Source: Dactylonectria macrodidyma (lineage: Eukaryota > Ascomycota > Sordariomycetes > Hypocreales > Nectriaceae). Taken from it: a stretch of 64,000 bases of DNA. Shown piece after piece: positions 53,825 to 62,500 of the stretch. A model generated the notes under the pieces. That model was not told the DNA's origin. It saw only the letters and a list, made by a program, of their open reading frames with translations, and made no database searches. Within the stretch, counting starts at the first letter, position 1. Each line of letters starts with the position of its first letter. Made by a program: the position numbers and the translations under genes. The DNA lies in the NCBI GenBank assembly GCA_020744425.1, contig JAGMUV010000029.1, positions 1-64,000 on the forward strand. The letters run 5' to 3'.

Positions 53825-54019
53825 TGTGACGGGAGCGTCTGGAGTGCTGGACCCAGGGTGGGGTCGATACGTAACTAGGACGCACGGGGCAGGCCACAGG
53901 GACTATCAACGCGTCTACGCGTCTACGCGCCTGCCCGTTTTCTCTCTTTCCTCTTCATCGTAGTATTCTCGCAATACAGTGGCATTACCTCTTGAGTTGA
54001 TCTCATCTGGCCCGTGACA
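53825..54019. mobile_element. Solo LTR, copy 2 (195 bp), TSD ATATC
   Basis: It begins TGTGACGGGAGCG and ends CCCGTGACA, with ATATC on both sides (53820-53824 and 54020-54024). It differs from copy 1 by a handful of bases, including a 2-bp insertion. It lies 67 bp from the end of the CHAP gene. Confidence 0.9.
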
Positions 54020-54086
54020 ATATCCCAATATCACTTCTCCCAACCCCATATCCCTCTTCCTTGCTCAAGCCATCAACCAGAAGCCC

Positions 54087-54794
54087 TTAGACCTTGAGAT
54101 GGATGTAATTGAACTTTTCCTTGTGGACCTTGCGCGTCCCATAAGCCCTGTGATTGTTCCAGTTATACTCCTCAACAGTAACCATATCCCCATTAACAGC
54201 AGAAACCCAGGCAACATGTCCGAATTGCCCAGCATTCGTCTGAGCAATACAACCCGGCACAGGCTTATTATCAACCCTCACGCCACTCTGCCTAGCAGCC
54301 TCATCCCACTGATTTCCATTTCCCCACGCCTTCCCCTTGTACTTGTTGTGGAACTTGATGCCCAGGCGCTCATTCACGCGCCATGCCACGAAGCTGGTGC
54401 ATTGGCACTTGAAGTAGAGCCATTTGTCCGCTGGGCCGCAGCTGTTCTTGTAGGGATAGTCGTTGATCCTAGGACCTGGGATTTTGTTGTTCTTGGGAGG
54501 TTTGGGGACGTTGGTGCATTTGCCTTTGACATAGCCGTCCTTTCCTGTCTTGACGTATTTATCGGTAACGTAGCAGCCGTCAGAGGTCTTATCCCAGATG
54601 GAATTTCCCTCGATATTATCACCCTCAGTCTGGCAGGTGATAGTGACATCCTGGCCCTTTTTGTAGGATTTCTTGACGGCGAAGGCCGTGCCTGGACCGG
54701 AGCGGCAGTTGAGGTTGTCGCTGGTCACGGGGTAGCAGTGAGCTCTAGTGGAAAAGAATGCGAGCGCATAGGCGCAGAAAGTTGTGAACTTCAT
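54087..54794 (-). CDS. Secreted SH3b-CHAP amidase/peptidase
   Basis: 235 residues, no intron, intact. MKFTTFCAYALAFFSTRAHC is a signal peptide. Residues 24-93 form a bacterial-type SH3 domain (LNCRSGPGTAFAVKK, DGCYVTDKYVKTG) with four Cys. Residues 112-235 are a CHAP domain: catalytic Cys132 in KCQCTSFVAWRVNERLG, His193 in FGHVAWVSAV and the acidic pair in TVEEYNWN. CHAP enzymes cut peptidoglycan cross-peptides or the amide to muramic acid. A secreted fungal form would act on bacterial walls outside the cell. The family is chiefly bacterial and phage, so horizontal origin is likely. The SH3b domain closely matches that of the lysozyme gene at 57959. Confidence 0.85.
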   Translation of the reverse strand: MKFTTFCAYALAFFSTRAHCYPVTSDNLNCRSGPGTAFAVKKSYKKGQDVTITCQTEGDNIEGNSIWDKTSDGCYVTDKYVKTGKDGYVKGKCTNVPKPPKNNKIPGPRINDYPYKNSCGPADKWLYFKCQCTSFVAWRVNERLGIKFHNKYKGKAWGNGNQWDEAARQSGVRVDNKPVPGCIAQTNAGQFGHVAWVSAVNGDMVTVEEYNWNNHRAYGTRKVHKEKFNYIHLKV

Positions 54795-54799
54795 TTTGA

Positions 54800-55613
54800 G
54801 AGGTATTCAAGGAATGATCTTGGCTGCTGGTGATATTTAACATGAACGAGAATTTGATGGTTGCTTTACTTTATAGAAATTGGAACCAACACCAATCATC
54901 CCTTCAGCTGAGTGAAAATACAACGACAAACGACTGACGATCGAAATCGAAATGAAGACGGGCAGATTAAAAATCCTCAGTCTGTAAGACGGAAGAATCC
55001 ATTGTTCCATTTGATTAGCGTCATCAAACCTTTTCTGGCACCCTGCATGTTGAGATTGAAGGACCTTCTCAAAAGGGTTCTGGAGCAAGACGGCATCCCC
55101 GATATTCCCCAAATCGACAGTGTTCTGGGCCTCAGAAACGGCCTTTGCTGACCCTGTATTAGCTCTTCCATCAGCTCCCACATAGGTATCTCAAAAAGGT
55201 TTCGGACCACTTTCCTCTTTAGTTGTTTCACCGCGGAGGATCATCGCGGCATTTTATCCCAGTTGATGAAACTAAAAACAGGGGTCATGATCGTATGCAT
55301 ACCCTTGTCCGCATTGGGAAGGACGTCTTTTACTTAATCTGGATGTAATTAATGAGCACTGACAAGAATTACCGGGTTCTCCAGACAAGGGATATCCTCG
55401 GGCACGTGGGCTATCTATTCGAAACTGTTGATATTGTTGGGGGTAATTCCTGAAGTCGATCAGCTGTCATCGTTCATCCAAATCCTCCGACAGGGAAGGT
55501 TCTGAGTATTGTGTCATCTGTTCCAAGCTTGTAAAGTTTCATATATCAATGTGACAAAAAACATCCATTGCTCCCCATGATATTCGCCAAGTGAGAAGTG
55601 AAATCACATTCTC
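54800..55613. promoter_or_regulatory. Divergent promoter region between CHAP and sialidase genes
   Basis: The CHAP gene leaves to the left and the sialidase gene to the right, so about 820 bp serve both. Competing ORFs here lack motifs. No specific binding site was identified. Confidence 0.4.
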
Positions 55614-56867
55614 ATGGCAAACATAATGTTCAGTTTCAACGGCTCCATCAGAGCCCTGCTCTTGCTATTGCTCACGGCTTGCACCGTCTTTGCCAACGTC
55701 AATGACCCAGCAAAGAACCAAACACCCTACCACAAAGGCTTCGCCCTATTCCGCAGCTCCAACATGCGCAACGCAGACAAGCTTCCAAGCGGCATCGGTT
55801 TCCATTCATTCAGAATCCCCGCTGTAGTTACTACAACAACCGGCCGCATCCTTACATTCGCCGAAGGTCGGCGGCACAACAATCGAGACTACGGGGACGT
55901 CAATCTTGTCTACAAGCGCACCAAGACCACCAAGAGCCACGGTGAGAGCCCTAGCGACTGGGATGCCCTCCGAGAGGTGGTCGGAAAGGGGGATGGCACT
56001 TGGGGAAACCCCACGCCTGTGGTTGACGGAAGCACCATCTACCTGTTCCTGAGCTGGAACCACGGCGCCTACAGCCAAAACGGCGGTGACACCCTCCCAA
56101 GCGGAAAGAAGACAATGAAGATCAACAATTCTTGGGAGGGAAGACGTCATATCTTCCTCACCCAGAGCGCCGACGACGGCAACACTTGGTCTGAACCTGT
56201 TGATATGACGAAGCAACTCACGCCTGACGGGTGGTCATGGGATGCTGTCGGCCCTGGAATCGGCATCACCCTCTCTTCTGGTGAGCTCGTCGTTCCCGCT
56301 CAAAGAAGAAACATCATCGGCCGTGGCAAGCCCGGCAAGCGCATATGGTCCTACCAATCCCTCAAAGGCGCCGGCTCCGAAGGCACAGTCGCCCAAACGC
56401 CAGACGGGAGACTCTACCGCAATGATCGTGCCTCTGCCGACGACGGCTACCGTAAAGTAGCCCGAGGCTCGCTCTCTACATTCAGCCCTTTCGTCCTCGA
56501 CAAGGGCCTCCCAGACCCAGCTTGCGAAGCATCTACCCTCCTCTACAACAAAGCGGACGCCAACGGCCCAGCGCGCACGCTCTTCATGAACTCTGCGCAC
56601 AAGAACAGCCGGAGACACATGCGCGTACGGATCAGCTACGACGGTGATGCGAAAAAGTTCAACTACGGAAGGAAGCTCTCTGATGCTCCCATCTCAGGTG
56701 TTGGGTTTGAGGGCGGCTACTCGAGTTTGACCAAAACGGCGGATCGAAAGGTTGGCGCTTTGGTTGAGACAGACTTTTACCAGGCTGGAGGGTCGGAGAA
56801 GGATCATAGGGCGATTGTGTGGAGAAGGTTCAATCTGAGTTGGATTTTGAATAGTCCAAATAACTAG
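55614..56867 (+). CDS. Secreted sialidase (GH33-type exo-sialidase/KDNase)
   Basis: 417 residues, no intron, intact. ATG at 55614, or Met5 at 55626. The hydrophobic segment IRALLLLLLTACTVFA is a signal peptide. FRIP at residues 66-69 with TFAEGRR and RDYGDVNLVY carries the first catalytic-triad arginine and the acid/base region of sialidases. An Asp-box, SADDGNTW, is at 185-192. PACEASTLL and MRVRISYDG fit later strands of the six-bladed propeller; GYSSLTK near the end supplies the Tyr region. It releases terminal sialic or KDN-type acids from glycans outside the cell. Fungal members resemble the Aspergillus fumigatus KDNase and are thought to derive from bacteria. It sits between two secreted bacteriolytic enzymes. 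Confidence 0.85.
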   Translation: MANIMFSFNGSIRALLLLLLTACTVFANVNDPAKNQTPYHKGFALFRSSNMRNADKLPSGIGFHSFRIPAVVTTTTGRILTFAEGRRHNNRDYGDVNLVYKRTKTTKSHGESPSDWDALREVVGKGDGTWGNPTPVVDGSTIYLFLSWNHGAYSQNGGDTLPSGKKTMKINNSWEGRRHIFLTQSADDGNTWSEPVDMTKQLTPDGWSWDAVGPGIGITLSSGELVVPAQRRNIIGRGKPGKRIWSYQSLKGAGSEGTVAQTPDGRLYRNDRASADDGYRKVARGSLSTFSPFVLDKGLPDPACEASTLLYNKADANGPARTLFMNSAHKNSRRHMRVRISYDGDAKKFNYGRKLSDAPISGVGFEGGYSSLTKTADRKVGALVETDFYQAGGSEKDHRAIVWRRFNLSWILNSPNN

Positions 56868-57958
56868 AATACGTTAGACGTGGCTGTGGTAGGGAAAGGA
56901 TCTCTGTGGGTTGAACCGCTAGAGGGGTGTTTGGCCCAGCATGGGCTCTTGTTCATCTCTTCTGCTGTTTATTTCAATTATCTTCTTTTGACCCAAGCTT
57001 GAGCTCCTTCAAGGTAGTATTTCTACGCCTCGTTGATGCGCAACCCTCCACCTGAGGGCTTCATATTAGACCCCGCCCCGACCCTCAACAACCACATTAG
57101 CCGCAACATGACGTAACCAATCATGCCTTTGGAATCCAACTACCGGACTTGCCGTATCATTCAGCAAGCAATGAAGAGGGTCAAGCTCAAGGATCTGCCC
57201 CTTCATCATGTCATACAGTGGGACGCAAGAAGTTTGAGATCAGAAGACCTTACCAGTCTGAACTGTCTAGCCTCACCGAGTAATTAGCTTAATCTAATTA
57301 TTTTTCTGATTGGGCCGGCTAATACTGATAGAGTTTAATTGCACTAAATCAAAAAGCCCGGCACGGCCTTGTGGTCGCAAACTTCATGCGTCCCACTGTA
57401 GTCCTGAGTATCCCATGCTGATGAACGCCTCAATCAATGCATCTCTCCACGCCCAAAGTCCGTCTTTCCATGTCAAACGGAAATTTCCGCATACAACGGA
57501 TGTACACGCCGTTTCGAATAGCGAACGGATCTACATCCAGGTTCGGTCCGTCGCACAGAAGCAAAGTCCCCGTCTTCTTGGGGAATCGGGGCTAATCTCC
57601 GGGATGTTTCGCCAATCCCATTCAGGCAATTGAGTAGCTTCCAAATCCGGCAGATCGGCGTAGGGCAAGAATTAAGTTATTAATCGCGCGTACTAGTTTC
57701 CCCGTCTTATTGTGCTAGCATGCCGCCAGCTGTGTTCTTCAGCAGCTCAAAGGGGAAGGCGTCTTGGGGAGTTCTGACAGATTGTTTCTCAGGGTCCAGT
57801 TGGAAATGAGGGCCAAAGGTTCATATCCGCCTCTTAATATTATACGGCGTTGAGTCTTTAGTACATAAAGGGTTTGTCCTGGCCTCTTGAGCTTGAACTG
57901 ATGCCTATCAACCTCCTTCAACCCTCTCCAACTTCCCCTTTACAGAACATCGCTCACC
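56868..57958. other. No gene; sialidase 3' and lysozyme promoter region
   Basis: The ORF at 57310-57633 has no known motif. A pyrimidine-rich stretch, CCTCCTTCAACCCTCTCC, lies just upstream of the lysozyme ATG, as is common at fungal transcription starts. Confidence 0.45.
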
Positions 57959-58851
57959 ATGAAGCTCACTCTCTTTGCCCTCTCTACCCTCGCGGCCTCC
58001 CTCGCGGCCGCATACCCGATCACCGGTGACGACGTCAAGTGCCGCTCTGGCCCAGGCACCAGCTATGCGGTCAAGAAGGTATTGAAGAAGGGCACCGACG
58101 TCACAATCACCTGCCAAACCGAAGGCACCAACATCAGCGGGAATACCATCTGGGATAAGATCTCGGATGGCTGCTACGTCTCGGACTACTACGTCAAGAC
58201 GGGTTCCAATGGATACGTCAAGCCCAAGTGCGGCGGAGGCTGCTCTGCGCCATCGTCCAACCAGGCTACTGTGGACCTGATTGGCGAGTTTGAGGGTTTC
58301 GTTCCTCACATCTGTCAGTGATGTCTTGCTCTTGGGACTGTCAGGCGTACTAACTAGTTACGATAGACACGGACGCTGCTGGCTATCCTACCGTAGGCTA
58401 CGGTCATCTCTGCTCGAACTCCAAGTGCACTGATGTGAAGTACCCAATCCCCCTATCAAAAGCCAACGGCAAGAAACTTCTCGCGGATGACATGAGAGTA
58501 AGCCCATCTTCAAGTCCATCTTCACATCTCAAACGGCCAGTTCTAACACCATGGCAGAAATTCGAGAAATGCATCGCCAAAATGGTCAGCAGCAAAGTCT
58601 CCCTGAACAAGAACCAATTCGGTGCCCTGGTCAGCTGGTCTTTCAATGTTGGCTGCGGTGCCGCGGAGGGATCGCAGCTTATCAAGCGTCTCAACAAGGG
58701 CGAGAAGCCCAACACTGTGATTTCTGGAGAGCTGCCTAAGTGGGTCTACGCGGGCAAGAGGAAGCTCCCGGGTCTTGTCCGTCGGCGCAATGCTGAGATT
58801 GCCTTGGCCAAGAAGGCGACGAGTGAGAAGGCTCTTCCTGTGAAGTGCTAG
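57959..58851 (+). CDS. Secreted SH3b-GH24 phage-type lysozyme
   Basis: 259 residues from three exons: 57959-58313, 58367-58497, 58558-58851. Introns 58314-58366 (GTCAGT, TACTAACTAG, TAG) and 58498-58557 (GTAAGC...CAG) keep frame. MKLTLFALSTLAASLAAAYP is a signal peptide. Residues 22-91 are an SH3b domain (VKCRSGPGTSYAVKK) like that of the CHAP gene. The GH24 domain has LIGEFEGF with catalytic Glu112, then YTDAAGYPTVGYGHLCS holding the Asp/Thr pair, NQFGALVSWSFNVGCGA, and WVYAGKRKLPGLVRRRNAE. These enzymes cleave the NAM-NAG bond of peptidoglycan. The introns show it has adapted to a fungal genome. Confidence 0.85.
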
Positions 58852-59158
58852 ATGGTTTCTTACCACATCTGCTGAACAGTTTGAGTTTGTCACGGACTGC
58901 TCTTAGTCTATAGTTGGTAACCCTACTGTACCCAAGGGTCCCCTGTAATTTACTAAAATACACACTTTTCGTCTGTGCAACCTCTCCCTTGTCAGCATTA
59001 ATTTCATTAAATTACTAACTGTGCACGCCGGTTAGGTCGTTCTATTGGTAGTAGTCCTTGGTAATCTGTTTTCCTTAGTTGTAACTTAATGCTGCTGCTG
59101 TGGCTGTGAGGGAAGAGGGAAATGGGTGCTTAGCAGTAGAACTGTCACATCTATCAAC
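58852..59158. other. Spacer between lysozyme gene and Copia element
   Basis: AT-rich, no gene. Confidence 0.5.
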
Positions 59159-59543
59159 TGTTGAGACTGAAGATAAAGTCTCAAAGGCTCGGATCTCTAA
59201 TAAACCGGTCTCAAAGACCCGGCTTCCTAACAAGCCGGTCTCGAAGACCCGGATCCCTTGGGATCCGGTCTACCGAGAACCTTATCATAGCTATGAGGGC
59301 AACCTACAAATAGGTCTGCCGCGAGCCCTCAGTTAGATAGAAATCAAGAGCTTCTACTTACATCACAATGCACCCTTCCTATCAGATGCAACAGTTATGA
59401 GCCCGGTTTGCCTATAGCTGAAGCGGACGATATTCTTTGATCAAGCTGTATCATCAGACCCTTATCAAACCTATCTCCCTTCCTTCCTAGCCTAGGCTTG
59501 CAACCTAGCTTCTTCAAGCTAGTCCTTCCAAACTAGGTTATCA
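59159..59543 (+). repeat. Candidate 5' LTR of the Copia element
   Basis: It begins TGTTGAGACTG and would end near TTATCA, just before the gag-pol ATG. It contains nested GGTCTCRAAGACCCGG inverted repeats at 59199-59270. The 3' LTR is outside the window, so the boundaries are not confirmed. Confidence 0.35.
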
Positions 59544-59575
59544 ACTTCCGCTGTTGCTCGCAGTCATCTATCGCG

Positions 59576-62500
59576 ATGGGCGTTGCTGATACGGAAGCCT
59601 CTTCCTGGGCCAAGCTCAACGGGCCTAGTGATTGGAAACACTGGATAGCCAGCATCCGGAAATCGGCTACTACGAAGGACGTCTGGGACTTCATTGACCC
59701 TTTTAAGGAAAACAAGAAGTCCCTAGCCCGACCGGTCTTTCCTACAGCTGCAGACATCAAGCCTGATGCGACTAGGCTGTCTGAGCTGACCCCAGACCAA
59801 AGGATTGACCTTAATGGCCTTGAGAAACAGTATCTCGAAAACGTCCGAATCTACGAAAAACGCCAAAAGGCCCTATCCGCTATCCAAGACCGGATCATCC
59901 TGACCGTCGGCAACTATCGAGATGTCATCGACGATGAAGATGACGTTGCAAAGGAACTAGCCCTCCTACGGGCCCGGATCCAGCCAGCTACCTGGTTCCA
60001 TGAAAGAGAAGTCCTTGACCGATATCGAACAGCCCTCAAGGGGCCCGGCCGGACTAAGACTAAGGACTGGGTCACAAGCTGGCAGAAGGTCCTTACGGAA
60101 GCCCGTAATCTAGGCCTTCCTGACTCCAAGGGTCTCAGACCAACCCTAGACTTCCTAGAAGCTGTCAGACCGATGGACCTCACCTTCGCCGATATCTGGA
60201 TGAATAAGATCCAATATAAGGCATCAAAGGGCAAGAAAGACTGGGAAGCTAAGATCCCGGACGGTATTGAGATCAGCGAGCTGTTCGAAAAACAGGCTAC
60301 AGAGACGAAGGCACCGAAAGGGTCCTTTTCCACGTTCCAGAAAACCGGCTCTTCTAAGCCTGCCGGATCTAACGGATCCGAGGGACCAAAGACCCCCTGC
60401 CTCTGTGGCAAACAGCATTTCTATTCAAAATGCCCTTACCTAGTTACTTCTATCCGCCCGGCCGGATGGAAGCCTAACCAAGACATAGAATTCCAGATCA
60501 ATCAACAGCTCGAAGACCCTGCTACGAAACAACGGGTAGATCGAGCTCTGCAGAGACAGAAGCCTAGGGATACCCAGCCAGGGGCCCCAAAGGCCACTAC
60601 AGACAACAGGGATGAAGGCTACATCAAGGGCAGCTCCTTTGCCGGCCTTTCCCTTCAGACCACACAGCCGCCGGACCAACAGCAAGGTCAGCAGCTAGGT
60701 CGGCAACCGGAACAGCAGCCGGCTCTAACGATCCTATCTACGGCTTCCGTCATAACCGTTCCAGGGAGGGTTTATCCGCTCAGGGACTCCTTTATCCTTG
60801 ATTCCGGGTCAGACACACACATCTGTAATAACCTCTTACGCTTTTCATCCTATCAGCCCTCTAGGAACCCCGAGCCTATCTTTGCAGGCGGATCCGAGCT
60901 GCAAATCCTAGGCTACGGTCAGGTCAACCTACGGCTTGAAGACGGGCTCTTCCAGCTCAGACGGGCAGCCTATATCCCGGGTTTCCACACGAACGTTGTC
61001 TCGCTAGATCTTATGATCCTAGCCGGATACAACTGGAACCCGAAAACAGGGGCCGTCTTCCAAGGGATAGAGACTATCTTCTATACCCGACGGTACCATC
61101 GCCAACAAGTCATCGAATTCAACGAGGTCAGACCGATCTCGGCCACAGCAGCCGCCGCAGCCTCTGCCGACCAAGGCAGACCAACGGGCCTGCTAGCAGC
61201 AGCCGCAGCCTCTTCCAAAGACCCTAGGGCGCCTCAGACAGCCGAATCCATCCTCTGGCACCAACGTCTAGGCCACTTGAACGCCCGGGCTCTTGAACAT
61301 CTTACGGATCAGACCCTAGGGGTCCGTATCAAGGGACCTATCGCAATAGACTGCGAAGCCTGCTCCCTTGCCAAGGCTAGCAGACAGGTCTCCCGACGAA
61401 GCCCGCAGACAATAGCTCCGAGACCCTATTGGAGGGTCTACATCGACCTCTTTAGCTTCCACACAAGCTATGACGGAAAACAGGCTGCCTTGCTGATCAA
61501 AGATGAATACACAGGCCTAATCCACATCTATCTTCTATCCGATCAGACACAGGATTCAGTCCTAGGGGCCCTACAGGCCTTCGTATCCTACATCCGGACA
61601 CAATACGGGCTCCGGATCTGCCGGATCCATAGGGACAACGACAGGGCCCTAGGCATCCGATCGATCAATTGGATGACTGACGAAGGGATCGAGGACGAAC
61701 CCTCGAGCCCTCACAACCCGGCTCAGAACGGCCCTGCCGAACGATCTGGGGGGGTAATAGCTCCTAAGAACAGGTCTATGTTACTAGGGTCTAACCTGCC
61801 GCCCGATCTCTGGTCCGAGGGTTGGAAAACAGCTGTCTTCCTATATAACAGATCGCCCCAACAGGCCCGAGACTGGAAGACCCCCTTAGGGCTGCTAATT
61901 TCCTGGCTTCAAGACCAAGGAAAGGACACCGGATTCGTCTCCAGACAGCCGGATCTAACGCACCTTAGGGCCTTCGGCTGCCGGGCCTATCCAATGACTA
62001 CGGAAGCTTTGAAGAGCACTCAAAAACGGGACCTAAAGACAGCCGCCCACGCAGAAATCGGCTACCTAGTTGGATACGATTCGAACAACATCTTCAGGAT
62101 CTGGATCCCGGAAAGGTCAGAGGTCCGGAGGGTCAGGGACGTCACATTCGACGAGAAAACCTTCTATGATCCTAAGAACCACCCAATCCCTCAGCCAATT
62201 CGACAGCCTAGGGTGCGGTTCCTGCTTCCAGCCCACATTGACAGCGATAGTGATGAAGACGAGGAAATCAGGTCAACGATCGAGGTAGCCCTCGATGACC
62301 CTGATCAGCACGAACAGCCCGATCAACATGACCTCGATAGGTCAGACGGACCCGAAGACACGGACCCGGACGACGCTACGGACCGTACCGAAGCCACACC
62401 CGATCTAGCTAATCCGGACAGTCCGGGCAGCCCGGATCCGGAAGACCTAGCGTTCCAAGATCTAGATCTCAACGAGCAGGAAGACAAGGACTCTGACGAC

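Noticed and set aside
54099..54833. 244-codon ORF on the plus strand
   Set aside because: It is the mirror of the CHAP gene, which has a signal peptide and catalytic motifs. The plus frame has none.
55806..56618. Long minus-strand ORFs opposite the sialidase
   Set aside because: Shadows of a codon-biased gene. No motifs.
59533..60685. Minus-strand ORFs over the Copia gag region
   Set aside because: Shadows. The plus-strand frame is open for 1475 codons with all Copia domains.
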